From assembly GCF_041146395.1 (NCBI RefSeq), contig NC_090997.1, positions 30,917,501 through 30,981,500 of the forward strand: a DNA stretch of 64,000 bases. The letters run 5' to 3'. Of this stretch, positions 11,562 to 24,315 are shown piece after piece. The notes beneath the pieces were generated by a model. That model did not search any database. It saw only the letters and a list, made by a program, of their open reading frames with translations, and was not told the origin of the DNA. Origin of the DNA: Eulemur rufifrons (lineage: Eukaryota; Chordata; Mammalia; Primates; Lemuridae). The position numbers and the translations under genes are program-made. Each line of letters opens with the position of its first letter. Position 1 is the first letter of the stretch.

Positions 11562-14372
11562 CATTTTGTACAAGAGTGAATATTTTCATGTTTCAGAAAT
11601 ACCCTTTGTATTTAAGAATTATTCACATCTCTGTTTTATTTTATCAATTGATAAACATTCCTAGCAATTATTAAGCCTAATATTGTAAGTTTGATGGGAC
11701 AATTTTTCAGTTTATTATAGTATTAAAATTCATTAAGAAGAATTAATTTTATTTTTCAAACAAAGGCATTTTATTTTACCCTCATTAGATACAATAGTTT
11801 TAAACAATTTTAAAACATATTTTGATTTTGCTTTAGCTCACTAATTAACAGGATACCAAAAATGATTCATCCCATATGACCCATGAAATAAATCCAAAGT
11901 AGTTTGCTCACTTCAGAAATAGGCTTATTTTAGATAGGATAACTATTTATTTTTAAATATTTAAATGTTTTCTTTTAAAGTGGGTTACAAAGTTAGCATT
12001 TGAGTGATCGATAATTTACACATTCTTTGAGCTACTCTAAATTTGGAGTTTGAGTATTAGATCACTTGTGGTGACTATACTCCCTGTAAAGCCTATAATC
12101 CTTTTTTTAAATTAATATGTGATCCTTCTCTATGGATCCATCTGATGCTGTCAGGTCTGTAAAGGATCACATTTGTTTTCAGAAAATGTTTCTGAGTTTT
12201 AGTTGTAACTTCTTAACCATGGCTTAACTGTTGTTAAACAGTTTTATCAATCCACTTATAATTTATTTGCCTACCTTGTCGTTGAAAACAAAAGCTTTTA
12301 AGGATGGCACTTTCCCATTTTCTACATTTCAAATTGATTTATTGGAGTTGAGAGTAGCAATAGTCACGTCTTGACTGAGAATGACACTAGCTTGTTTTAT
12401 CTCAAAGTTAAGTAATTGAATTGAAGTAATTCCTCTCATTATCTGTACTTCTTCATAACCAGAACATCTTTCTGTGCTTTGTCATTCATATTGGAAGTCA
12501 TCATTTCATGTACCTCATGATATAACCCCTAGCAAATATAAAATTAACACCCCAGCTTCATCCCATATTTCAAGGAATTCTCATTATTTTCTTTGTTCTC
12601 TGGGTGATTGATATACCTATACATTAGAAGGACACACTATTGTACACCCTAAGAAAAATCTGTTACCCCTTAGAAATTCAAAGCAATTATACAAAGCATT
12701 ACTATTTTTGAATACCCAACTTTTCCCCTTAAGGGAATAACCAAATGATAAAGCTCTTTTATAAGGCTCTGTTCAAACTGGGATAGACTGGATGCAAACT
12801 AATATGAACAGGAAATAATTTATTTACAATTATAATAAAAGAGCAAAAGGAAAAAAAAAACAAAGAAGAGGTCTTGCTGGAGACTTAATTTATACAACAG
12901 TTAATAAAGAAAATAGACCCAAAATAGCTCACCATGTAAAACAGTAATATTATGGTCTTATAGTTTGGGAAGAAATATGGAAGCATCTGTTACAGACTTG
13001 CAGTTACCTAACTGGAGCCTTTTTCTTAAGAAGCATTAAAAAAAGAAAGTCTATATTCAAAATATTCGGCATACTTATAGCCAAGATTCCAGTAGATAAC
13101 TATTTCCAGAATTTCCTGGTGATTTAATTAACTAGAGACAGAATTTAAAAACTATTTAACTTCAAGAAGTTTTCTTTTGTAGCACAAAATGGTCTGTTTA
13201 AATACATTAAAATATAACTGAGTACATCATGGAAGTCAATACTTTGAATAGAAATCACATGGTTATGTGACAAACATAAGATGCTCAATGTTTTAAATTA
13301 ACAGTTTTACATGGAGCTCCTAATAGGTCCGATATGAATCCTAGTCCAACATGTTTAATTTTACTGGATAGTGCCTAAGATCATGTTTGTTTTTCTGTAG
13401 TTACAGTGGTAAGAAGTAACTATTTGTGATTGGCACTTGATGTAACCCTGCTTCAGTGGTTGTATTCAGAGCCAGTATGGCGGTAACTGCAGAAGCAGCG
13501 AAGTTACATTTTTGGAGTTTCCACCTAAGATATCAGGATTCCGTAGAATTTCCCATTATCTTTTCAGGTCCAATCATCAGTTCTCTAAAACATAAAACTA
13601 TGTTATGTTTTGTGTATCTTGATTATATTCACACTGACAGAAATGAAAATATTGAAACTTTACATTATCAAAGCACTAATCCTTTTAAGTTAAAGTAAAA
13701 TTTACTTTACCTCTAAAAAATGAAATATTATGTCAGTAAAAATAATAATATACAACTTTAGAATAGCTACTGGTTTCCAGATTTATTGTTGATAAATGTT
13801 CCATTAGCAAAGCAACCATGCTATTTTAAAAGAACTACAGAAAGCAATAGAAAAATATTAATTTCATAAAAAATGTGTACTTAAGAATTCATTAGTAGGA
13901 AACTAAATGAAGCTTTTACATTTTGCTTTTCTGCCTTATATTATACATTATTTTTGATGCTTTGTGATATCCACAGTTGTATGTTTTTTCATAAAGCCAT
14001 TATAATTCCAAATAACCTTATTTCAGCTTTCTTCAGAGAAATTTTTCTTTTTTATATCTGAAAATTTTAATTTTCTTAGAATGTTTTAAGTTACATCATA
14101 GATTTTGTGGTATTGAATCTTAAGTGCCTGGTTTCCTGAAGGTGTATATTATTGAGTTTGTTAGTACATAAATGATCCCTTTTTAACTGATAAAGTTTAC
14201 TAAGTGCCTCTAATATTATTAACGGCCCATTATGTCCATTAGTGTGAGCTATAAAGTTCAGGAAATGTTGCATTATTGAATGCAACAACATGAATTCTTA
14301 GGGATAACATTGGAAGTAAAATGTTGCCACATATATATTTTTTATTGTAACATTTATCTTGGCTCTCTAGCA

Positions 14373-14596
14373 TAGGGGTCGGCACACTATAGCCTGTGGC
14401 ACAAATACAGACTTCCACCTGTTTTTGTAAATAAAGTGTTATCAGACATAGTCATGCCTATTTGTTTATGTATTACCTGTGGTTGTTTTTATATTACAAA
14501 TGCAGAGTTGAGTCATGACAGAAACCACAGTGCCTGCAAATTCTAAGATACTTACTATCAAGTCTTTTATAGTCAGAAAAACATTGCCAACCTCTG
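14373..14596 (-). mobile_element. MER58-like hAT-Charlie DNA transposon
   Basis: ATAGGGGTCGGCACACTATA opens the element and GCCAACCTCTG closes it. Inside lie GTTTTTGTAAATAAAGTG and an ATGCAGAGTTGAGT-like segment. It is the same family as 1016-1233, in the opposite orientation. Confidence 0.75.
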
Positions 14597-16456
14597 CCCC
14601 AAGCAATGCTTTACAGCATTTTTTTATATCTTTGCACACAGAAAATATTAATTATATATCACATTGAAGTAAATGAATAAAAATGTTTGCAAGCAGGGTC
14701 AGGGTAGGGTGCTCAATTCTAGAGAATATTCATCTCTCCATTAGGCCTGGAAAATTCTTGGTCATTAATTTTTTTCAAATATAGATTCACCCACAATCTG
14801 TCTCATCTTCATATGGAACTCTGAATAATGTTGTCTCCTAGCCTCTTAATCTCAGAACCCCTCTTGATATTTCTAGAGTTTTTTCTTTCCTCTTAATTGT
14901 CCATTTTAATTTATTATTTAGTTCACTAAGACTTTTCTTAATTTCAGAGTATCATAGGGTACCCACATTGTGGTTACATAATTTGCTTTTGTGCAATTTG
15001 AGTCAAAGTTGTGTGTGCCCTTCATCCAGTTAGTGTGCCTGTACCCTTTAGTTGTGAATGTCCCCATCCATCCTGCCCCCCTTGCTTGATTTCTCTTGAG
15101 TTTTACTTCCATCTGTCCACATGAGTGTTGATTGATTAGTTTGAATTTAGTATTAAATACATGTGGTGTTTGTTTTTCCATTCTTGTGGTACTTCACTTA
15201 GAAGAATGGCCTCCAGTTCCATCCCAGTTGTTATAAAAGATATTAGATCACCATTTTTTTTAATGGCTGAGTAGTGCTCCATGGTATACATTTTATTAAT
15301 CCACTCGTGTATTGATGGGCACTTGGGTTGATTTCACATCTTTGTGATTGTGAATTGTGCTGCTATAAACATTTGAGTGCAAGTGTCTTTTTAATAAAAT
15401 ATCTTTGTTTTTCCTTTGGGTAAATACATAGTAATAGGATTGCTGGATCAAATGGTAGGTCTACTTTTAGTTCTTTGAGCTATCTCCATACTGCTTTCCA
15501 CAGAGGTTGCACTAGTGTGCAGTCCCACCAACAGCGTGTAAGTGTTCCTTTCTCTCTGTATCCTCACCAGCACCTGTTGTTTTGAACCTTTTTCACACAA
15601 GCCATTCTCACTAGTGTTAGGTAATATTTCATTGTGATTTTGATTTGCATTCCCATGATGATTAGAGATGTTGAGCATGTTTTCATGTGTTTGTTGGCCA
15701 TTAGTCTATCTTCATTTCAAAACTTCTGTTCTTGTCTTTTGCCCACTTTTTAATGGAGTTGTTTGATTTTTTTCTTGCTGATTTGCTTGAGTTCTTTGTA
15801 TATGCTGCTTATCAGCCCTTTATTGGATGCATAGCATGCAAATATTTTCTCCCATTCTGTAGGTTGTCTATTTGCTCTGTTAATTGTATCTTTGGCTGTG
15901 CAGAAGCTTTGTAACTTGATCAGGTCTCATTTATTATTTTTGTTGTTGCTGTGATTGCTTTTGGGATCTTCTTCATAAATTCTTTGCCTAGGCTGATATC
16001 TATAAGAGTTTTTCAAAAATTTTCTTCCAGAGTTCACATAGTTTCATGCCTTAGGTTTAAGTATGTTTATCCATTGTGAATTAATTTTTGTGAGTGGTGA
16101 GAGATGTGGATCCTGTTTCAGACTTCTACATATGGCTATCCAATTTTCCCAGCACCATTTTTATTGAATAGGGATTCTTTATACCAGTGTATGTTTTTGT
16201 CTGCTTTGTCAATGATCAGATGGCAATATGAAGATATTGGCTCTCTTATATCTGGGCTCTCTGTTCTGATCCATTGGTCTATGTCTCTCTGTTCTTGTGC
16301 CAGTACCTTGCTGTTTTGGTTCCTCTAGCCTTGTGTTATAGTTTGAAATCTGGTAAAGTGATCCCTTCCAATTTATTTTTATTACGTAAGGTTGCATTAA
16401 CTATCCAGCATTTTTTCTGGTTCCATACGAAGTGTAGAACTATTTTTTCTAGGTTT

Positions 16457-16960
16457 TCAAAAAAATAAAGTTGGTATTTTAATGGGGATTGCATTGAATC
16501 TGTAAATCAGTTTGGGTAGCAGAGACATTTTAACAATGCGGATTCTGCCCATCCATGAACATGATATGTTTTTCCATCTGTTTACAGCCTCTGCAATTTC
16601 TTTCCTCAGGATTTCATAGTTCTTGCAAAAGAGGTCTTTCAACTCCTTAGTTAAATGTATTCCTAGATATTTTATTTTCTTTGTTGCTATTGTGAAAGCT
16701 AATGTATCTTTGATGTGATTCTCAGATTCACTCTTAATGGTATATATGAAAGATACTGATTTTTGTACATTGGTTTTGTAGCCTGAGGCTTTGCTGAATT
16801 TATTTATCAATTCTAGGGGTCTCTTAGTTGAATCTTTGGGGTTTTCAAGATATAAGATTATGTTGTCAAGAAAGAGTGATAGTTTGACCTCTTCTTTCCC
16901 CATTTGGATATCCTTGATTTCTTTCTCTTGTCTGATTGCTCTGGCTAGGACTTCCAGCAC
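16457..16960 (-). pseudogene. LINE-1 ORF2 fragment (reverse transcriptase palm onward)
   Basis: This is a 167-codon open fragment of LINE-1 ORF2. It carries [24 protein letters not shown] and the [16 protein letters not shown] segment typical of the region after the RT active site. The active-site FADD is changed to FLDN, removing a catalytic Asp. It is a relic of the surrounding element and not a host gene. Confidence 0.8.
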
Positions 16961-16993
16961 TATGTTGAATAGAAGCAGTGATAGTGGGCAGCC

Positions 16994-17572
16994 TATTGGA
17001 GCTGCTGCTGCTGCAGCTGCACTCTCTGAAGCAAGTTCAGCTGGGAATGCTGAATTATGCTCAGCTGAGGCAGATTCAGCTGAGAGGCAGCCCTCTCAGC
17101 TCAGAGCACTTTTGTGGTTGCTATGGGAAGGGAGGAGCTTCGGCTACAAGCTGGCTGGAGCCAAAATTACTTTGTGGGATGTCAGGAATGGAGGAGTTGT
17201 AGAAGATGAGGCATCCAGATGCAAGAATGCTGGCTCTCTGGTCCCTTATGGCACTCCCTGGCAGGTTGAAAGCCCTGTGTCTCGCTGCTGACTGGAGGCA
17301 CCTAGGTAGGGGAGGGGAGCCCCCCTTACCCTTTCACTGGGTTCTGGGCCTCCCTGGATTTGGTCCACGTTGCCAATCTCTCTTCTCTATCCTCCTCTAT
17401 CTCAGCTCCGCAGCTCCTCTTGGTGGGGTTTCCAGACTCTTTTGCTGTCTCTCACCATGGTCTGCATCTGAGCAGTAATTGTTCTCCACTCTCCTCAGTC
17501 CAACTCTCTACTTTTCTGCTAGAACCTTCTGACACACTGTGCCTGTAGTTGGCCATCTTGGAAGATGCCTCC
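16994..17572 (-). promoter_or_regulatory. LINE-1 5'UTR (relic internal promoter)
   Basis: This 579-bp block is much richer in G+C than the intron around it. It starts on the minus strand with GGAGGCATCTTCCAAGATGG, containing a YY1-like CAAGATGG. LINE-1 5'UTRs carry an internal RNA polymerase II promoter. Whether this one is active is not known. Confidence 0.65.
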
Positions 17573-18289
17573 ACTAATTCTCTCTTAAGTTTTGTCTAAC
17601 TTGTTATTTAATTATCCATGGAGTTTTAAATTTGAGTTATTGTCATTTTTGTTGTTTCTAAAGTTTTCATTTGGTAATTTAAAAAAATATTTTAATTACT
17701 TAAAATTTTCTGTTTTATGTATTTATTTTTAAGCGTATGTTTTATTACATTTAACACAGTAAGCATAGTTTTTTTATAATCTGTGGCCAATAATTCGTAT
17801 ATTTTAAATGTTTGTAGATCTATTTCTGCTCTCTTTTTTCTCCTAATTCTTACTCATTATGCCGTACTTCTTAGTGTGCTAGGTTATATCATATCAATTG
17901 TCCTTAAACAATTCTTGGCGAGGATTCTTTGAGGCCAAGGATTAAGGTTCATTTCTCCAAAGACAATATGTATGTGTCTCTGCTTAATGCTTGGTGATAT
18001 GGCCTTAACCCAGAATCCCTTAAACTAAATTGAGTCTAGAGGTTCCCTGAGCCACTTAGGTATTGTGAACCTAGGCTGCAAATCCTCATAAGGGCTGAAT
18101 CATTGTCACACTTTTTTCACATATATTCTAGCATTTCTAGCAGTATGCAAATGGGAAGGTCCATCTGAAAAAAAAAAAAAATTCATTGCTGGAAATAGGA
18201 AATCTAAGTCAATATGTACTCAAACATTGTTCTTTAACACTATGCCAATGTCCCACAGCATACCTATTGGGAAGTGCTGCTCTAAAGTG

Positions 18290-18455
18290 CTTTGTGTAGA
18301 TAACATTCATAACCTTTATATTTTCTCTTTTATATTACAACAATTTGATATTCTCTTCTAGACTTACGTATTTGAGGACTGGAATTGTGTCACATTCATT
18401 TTTGTAAATTCTATTGTGCTTACTGGAGAGATTTGCAAATAGTACTCAGTAAATT
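18290..18455 (+). mobile_element. LINE-2 3' end
   Basis: TTCTAGACTTACGTATTTGA, GGACTGGAATTGTGTCACA and TACTCAGTAAATTCATTCCT follow the L2 3'UTR. It meets an L2 in the opposite orientation at about 18455. Confidence 0.55.
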
Positions 18456-18692
18456 CATTCCTTCATTTTACAAATATTTCTTGAGAACCTATGTTTTGTT
18501 CTGCTGTTCAAGGTTCCTGGCACATATATCAGTGAACAAACAAAAATAGCCTGTCTTATGGGACTTACATGGGGGAGAGGTGTGGGAAGAGTGATAAGAA
18601 TTTGTAAACATGACCGATAAGTGAATTATATAGTGTATTAAAGATAAAAATTTCATGGGTAGATAGATCAAGATAAGGAGAATAGGGAATGC
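18456..18692 (-). mobile_element. LINE-2 3' end
   Basis: ACAAATATTTCTTGAGAACC, TTCCTGGCACATATATCAGT, GAACAAACAAAAATAGCC and GGGACTTACATGGGGGAG are the reverse complement of L2 landmarks. Confidence 0.6.
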
Positions 18693-19539
18693 CATTTATT
18701 TCAATTGATTTATTTATATTCCTTTGATTTACTTATTCCAAGATGCCACTATTCATTCATACAATTAATGTTTATTTAGCAAGTATCCAAAATGTGTAAG
18801 ATATCATTTCAGGATCCATTTCTTGCTTTACTGAACTACCTAACTAGCTTTTACATTTGGTCATAGAATTCTCAGTCCATTACAATTAGCTTTCCTCAAA
18901 TGCGTGGATTTCCGTCTTTTGCCTGCTGTCTCTTTTTCTCTTAAGCTCCACAGTGGTCACTATCCAAGCTATCCAATTAAATTGTATAATTTCTGACAAG
19001 TGGTAGGCATAAATTATGAAATGAAAGCTAAATATTTTCTGAAATTAAAACAGCTATGAATTCTGGCCAAAAGAGATCCTTATTTATGTGAAAGGGAAAA
19101 CAATTTTAAATCAAGGAGCCATGTGTGTTAAAGCAAAACAAAACAAAACAAAACACTAAAGGGGCAAAGTTTACTCTTTAATATTAATTTTCTAGCATGG
19201 TGTTATAATTCAGAAATGATAATTCCCTGGCCTTATTCATAGATATTTCTAGATCTAAAATATTGCCAGTGATATCTAGATTACTGTTTTCTACAGTCAA
19301 TTATTTAACACATGAATAATGATCTGGAAAGGCTATAATTTTTAAAGGAATACTATTGGTCAATATTCCACTTCATAAATTTAGATAAAATCTTTTAGGG
19401 GGTAGAAGCTCCAAATCTCTCAGTAAATATTGCCTATACATTTGGAGTTATGAAACTGAAAATTAGCTTCAACTTAGTAGTCAGTAATATGAAAAAAGTA
19501 TGATAAAAATAACCCCAATGTGTCTAATCACGCTATGCT

Positions 19540-19665
19540 CCAGATTACTGAAAATTTCAAAATGGGCATAATATTCCATGGGGTGGTAATGAGGATCAAC
19601 AGAGAAAGTGCTCTGACAGTGCTCAGGCCAGTGACAGAAGCACGGCAGGTGCTCAGTAAAAGTTG
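19540..19665 (+). repeat. MIR SINE fragment
   Basis: TTTCAAAATGGGCATAATAT, AATGAGGATCAACAGAGAAA and GGCAGGTGCTCAGTAAAAG match the 3' half of MIR in the sense direction. Confidence 0.6.
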
Positions 19666-21331
19666 GGGAAGGTGTGAGTTCTCTGGTTCATTGTTTGGTT
19701 AGTGGAAGAATCTAACAAGGAAAGATAGTTTATTCATATTTCCTTGTTTGAACAATGGTCCTTATATATCAGAAAAAGTTATTTTTTAAAGGTCTCATAT
19801 ACTTTGAGAAGGATTTTGAGAGTGGCAAGGTAAAAAGTGACCTAGATGAAGAATACCAAGAAATACTGACCAAAAGACTCCTAGGTGCCATGGAAAGCTC
19901 TCATCAGTGTCTATGCTGTGTGAAATGAATGTTCTGCACTTTGCCCCATCTACCCTCTTTCTCTCTCTTTTCTCAGAAAGTCATTGAAGTCAGTTTTCAA
20001 AGTACTTACTTAAACTAAATGTCTGAAAAATCAATAATAGCAAAACTGGGAATTCATCCAATATTTCTCATCAATTTATGTTGTTCTTAGGGACTCTGGG
20101 ATGATTCCAAGAGACCCTCTTGACAAGATTTTTAAATTACGTTGTTCGATTATTAATGGGCATGGTATTAATAAGAACAACTTAGAGCTGGCTAGTAAGG
20201 ATAAGCCCTGGTGAACCTCTCTTAATTTGTTAATGTCTGTGGTTCTATTTTGGAACCATGCAGGCTTTAAATGCTGAGAATTCATATTAGATAATTTTAG
20301 AACTGTGTTTTTACAGTCATTTAAATGACTCAGGCTAAAATTTTCCCCACTTACATATCCTATAAACACCACACTGGACATTTTACTTAATATTTAATTT
20401 GTTATTTCCTTTTCTTATTTTAAACTCCAGAATTGCTTGCTTGTACTATAGTTAATAACTATTTAACAGTTTTGTGTTATAAACACTCAGTAATTAAATG
20501 TAGTCAATGTTGTCTCTCTTTAGACATTATTAACCAAGCAATCAAGTATATTTGTAAGTATTTCCTAAAATCTTACTAATATTTTTTTCTCTAAATTATT
20601 TAAAATATAGATTCAATGAACATTAATAAAGATGAGATCAATATAAAGAAAAGTAGTTTAAGGTTTGGTAATAAATACATAAGTTATAGATCCAACTTTG
20701 GAGGACATTGAGGAAAAGCAATAGGATAAAAATGCATATAGTGATAATGATTTTGATTGAAAAAATTAAAATCTTTTTAATCGTTTTTGTTTGATATAAT
20801 GGACATAAGTATATTTGAGGGTTGTAAACCAAGTAACAATATTCTGAAAGTTACATTTGGAGCAAAACTGCAGATACCACATTTTGCAAAGAAGGAAAAC
20901 GTAAGAAGGCTTTTAAAAATGTATACAAACATGGCCTATAAAAGTAATTTGGAAATCTATATTTAAAAATATATCAATATCTTCAATAGTAAAATACCAT
21001 ATTGCCAATACATGGTATGTAGTAGGCTGTCAACTCTCTATGCTTTATACAGCAGCTCATTTTCATAAGAACTGGTGCTGTTGTACGACTGTTTTGGGGG
21101 ATTACTAGTGGAACTGGGTTTTGGCCAGAATTGGACAACTTTCATTGCCCTGAATTTTTACCAGCATGGGAAGCCAGCACTATTCTAAGATGGTATACTC
21201 AGTAGGCTAAATGAAAGTGGGTGGCACTGTTTCTTGTCTCTAATAGGTTGTAGTTATGATCTTTAACAATGGAGTTGTGTTTTAAGAAACTATATTTGAA
21301 ACTACAGCCAAGGACTTCAAACTTGATGCCA

Positions 21332-21376
21332 GTTTTTTTTTGTTTGCTTGTTTGGTTGGTTGGTTGGTTGGTTGAG
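21332..21376. repeat. (T)n and (GGTT)n simple repeat
   Basis: A run of T leads into TTGGTTGGTTGGTTGGTTGG. Confidence 0.9.
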
Positions 21377-22030
21377 TTTTTGATTTGTTTTTGTTTTTGT
21401 TTTGATATGGGGAATAGGGAAATAAGAATAACTTTGAAGAAAATCTTCTAACCAAGTGCATTTTAGCCATTCCAAGCATCATGGTGGCAGCTACCCAGGA
21501 TTTGCTATGCATGGATATCCATGTGCTTAGTCAACTAAGCAGACTCTGAAATTTTACTAACTCAATAAAATCCAAAAAAAAAAAAAAAAAAATTTAAAAT
21601 TGACTCTGGTCTGCAAGGGATACTTAGCATACAGCTTAATCTATTTTATTAGAAACATAATTGTATTAATGTACCATATAGTCTCAGTCCAACAAGGTAC
21701 CACTTACCAAGTCTACAACTGGTCAGCTTCCTTTCTGGAATCATAAAATGTATGGATCCTTTATAGTTTGCAACTTGAGCCTAGACTAGCATTGAAAGTC
21801 AGATAAGGGCCTAGACCACCTCCATATCTGCTGCCTACAAAGAAAATCTGTTGTCTTTCATTTTTGTCAACTTTAAGTCTCAAGACAAGATAGCTGAGAC
21901 TTAGAAGGTAGGGAGTTTAACATTACTGCCTTAAATCCATTGCCCTACACCTCCTGTAATCTAGAAATATGTGGAAAATGGAAGAATATATGGTTATCCA
22001 TTCAGCTGGGACATACTGAACTGCTGTTGG

Positions 22031-22382
22031 TACTATGGTCTGAATGTTTTTATACCCCACCAAATTCATATGTTGGAACTTAATCCCCATTGCAATGGTG
22101 TTAGGAGGTGGGGTATCTGAAAGGTCGTTAGGTTGTGCTATTACTGCTCCTATAACAGAGGCACAAGAGAGCTTGTTTTAACCTTTCTGCCATGCGAGGA
22201 CACACAGAAGGTGCCATCTGTGAGGAATAGTCCCTCACCAGACACTGAATCTGCTAGTGCCTTAATTTTGGACTTCTCAGCCTCCAGGAATGTGAGCAAT
22301 AAGTTTCTCTTCTTCATAAATTACCCAGTCTAAGGTATTTATTTTTAATTATTATGAATACATAGCAGCCCAAACAAAGACA
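22031..22382 (+). mobile_element. MLT1A-type MaLR solo LTR with perfect 5-bp target duplication
   Basis: TACTATGGTCTGAATGTTTT at the start, TTAGGAGGTGGGG, CACCAGACACTGAATCTGC and TTTTGGACTTCTCAGCCTCC follow the MLT1A LTR, and it ends AAACAAAGACA. GTTGG flanks it on both sides (22026-22030, 22383-22387). About 20 bp of extra A/T-rich sequence interrupts the 3' end near 22338-22360. No internal viral sequence is present. Confidence 0.85.
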
Positions 22383-22779
22383 GTTGGGGGGCAAAAATAA
22401 ACTCTTTATACAAAAGGTATAGGTGGAAAGAATTAGAAAATAACTTACAGACAACTAGCCTATATTGCAGCTAAAAGAAATTCAATACCTTTGTTCAGAA
22501 AGACCTCAGACTACTCATGAGTGTATGTCACAGATGAGCAGCCATCCTTTTAATAATCACTATAATTAAAAGACACTCCATGCCCCAGCTTAATAGTTCC
22601 TATGTTGATAGATTTTTTCAGCCTGACCTGAGTATAGATCACAAATTGCTGAAACATATGATCTTCAAAAACTAAAGAAAAGAAAATCTATTTTCTACAA
22701 TTTCAGATATGTAAAACTTAATAGATTGCCTTGCATGGCATTGGCTTTTTCATGGAAACCTCTCCTCCCCAATGGGTTT

Positions 22780-22890
22780 CTTTGGCTCCCTTGATATATG
22801 TGCCCACTTCAGTTTTTCCAGCACCTACTCTGTTCCTGGAGCAGAGTAGGTATGTGATAAGTATTTACTGAATTGAAATGGAATGAATTT
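22780..22890 (+). mobile_element. LINE-2 3' tail
   Basis: CAGCACCTACTCTGTTCCTG, then AGTAGGTATGTGATAAGTAT and TTACTGAATTGAAATGGAAT resemble the L2 end. A second, shorter tail of this kind (GGTACTCAATAATTATATAT ... GAATGAATGAATG) lies at about 23735-23798. Confidence 0.45.
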
Positions 22891-24082
22891 TTTAATTTTA
22901 TAATAAATTTAAATAGGTTATTTCCTTGTCTATATTGATGCATATGTTACACAAAAAAGTAGTGAGTTTTACGGATAGATAGAAATAAAGAGTACAATAC
23001 TATTTCAAAGTTGATAGGTCATCTAGTTCAATACATATTGTACAGCAATCTTATGTGTTTCTGAAAGTTAAAATGTTCTTGTTCTTTTTTATTCTTTCAA
23101 GAGAGAAATAAGTTCTTTTTTGCCACAGAAAATACAAAGTGATTCAGTGTTCATGGGAGGAATTCATAATTCAGGCTCTTATTTTCACACTGCCTTTCAA
23201 CAACACCTACACCACCTAGAATAATAATGTGCTAAGCTGCAGTGCCTGCAAAGTATTTCAATAAAAGAAGGAAATTATTTTCATAATTACTGATAAGTTC
23301 TTAATTTGTTCTGCTAAATGGTAAATCAACCACATTTGGTGAAAGAAGTAATTCTTATGTGTTGATAGTACAGGTTTAGAAATGGAGGCTTGCAGTTGTC
23401 TTGAAATACTAGGGAGTGATAATTTAATTTAAGGAGACAAAGAGTTAATTAGTGGAAGTTCTTTGATGCTCTAAAGAGAAGTGTCATATTGCTTTCTGAT
23501 ATTCAAAATGCTTGGTAAAGTCATTTACAGATTTCTACTATTATTGAAAGTAGACAATAGTATTTTTTAATGAATTGTGTTGTGAGATGCCAGCAGGGTA
23601 GAAATTAGTCAAACTACAATTAAAACTTGTCAGAAAATATTAACATGAGATATTTTTTGAGACCTGCTCTGAACATAGGCATAATCATTAACTTTATAAA
23701 GGAAGTGTACTATTTCAGATGTTTTCTTGATATGGGTCGATTAGGTACTCAATAATTATATATTAAAGGGAATATTTGTTGAGGGAATGAATGAATGAAT
23801 GTACTTTTTTGTTGTTCTGAGATAATCGTTCCCTTACGGATATCTAGAGAAACCGTGGACTCTTAGGACTGAGTAAATTAGTGATTCACTAACATCTCAT
23901 TATCCAGTGTCACTGGAGAATAAAGTACTGCTGATAAAGGAATTTTCCGTTAAGCGAGCTTATCTCTTTTAGAACCATTTTACAATCCTACTCATTTAAT
24001 TTAAATCTATGTAAGATGTATTTCACCTCCTCATGTCTGTATCATGAGCATGGTCCAAGTTGAGATAGTGTTGCTGCCTTAG

Positions 24083-24088
<6 letters not shown>

Positions 24089-24119
<31 letters not shown>
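24089..24119. repeat. (TC)n simple repeat
   Basis: A pure TC run with one TTT interruption leads into CCCCCCACCACCC. This homopyrimidine strand could form triplex (H-) DNA. Confidence 0.9.
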
Positions 24120-24138
24120 CCCCCCACCACCCAACCAG

Positions 24139-24315
24139 CAGTGTCTCTCAGCCTTGTCACTGTAGGGTGCTAAGCAACATCCCTGGCTTTAACCCATTAG
24201 ATGCCAGTAGCACTTGCTATCCCCTTAATTATGACAACCAAACATGTTGCCAGATACTGCCAAAATGTCCCTGAGAGAGGGGAGCTGCAAAATCATCCCT
24301 GGTTGGGAATCACTG
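24139..24315 (-). mobile_element. MER20-like DNA transposon, internally shortened
   Basis: CAGTGTCTCTCAGCCTTGTC opens it, CCATTAGATGCCAGTAGCAC and ATGACAACCAAACATGTTGC follow, and GGTTGGGAATCACTG closes it. The segment usually between TTGACATTTTGGG and the GTCCTG part is missing. Confidence 0.75.

Larger units (their letters stand above)
14940..17572 (-). mobile_element. LINE-1 with 5'UTR joined to mid-ORF2 (internally deleted)
   Basis: Read on the minus strand, 17572-16994 is a G+C-rich LINE-1 5'UTR. It begins GGAGGCATCTTCCAAGATGG, so CAAGATGG, a YY1-type site, lies near the 5' end as in other LINE-1 promoters. At about 16993/16994 it switches to ORF2 (GGCTGCCCACTATCACTGC), a few dozen codons before the catalytic FADD position. 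ORF1, the endonuclease and most of the reverse transcriptase are missing. ORF2 then runs with frameshifts to about 15100, followed by the 3'UTR. The longest open piece, 16960-16457, has FLDN where FADD is expected, so it is inactive. Possible decayed target duplications are ACTAAGACTTTTCTT (14925-14939) and ACTAATTCTCTCTT (17573-17586). Confidence 0.8.

Noticed and set aside
14940..17572. Reading the G+C-rich 5'UTR block as a CpG island promoter of a host gene
   Set aside because: It is continuous with, and oriented like, the LINE-1, and begins with a LINE-1 5' end signature.
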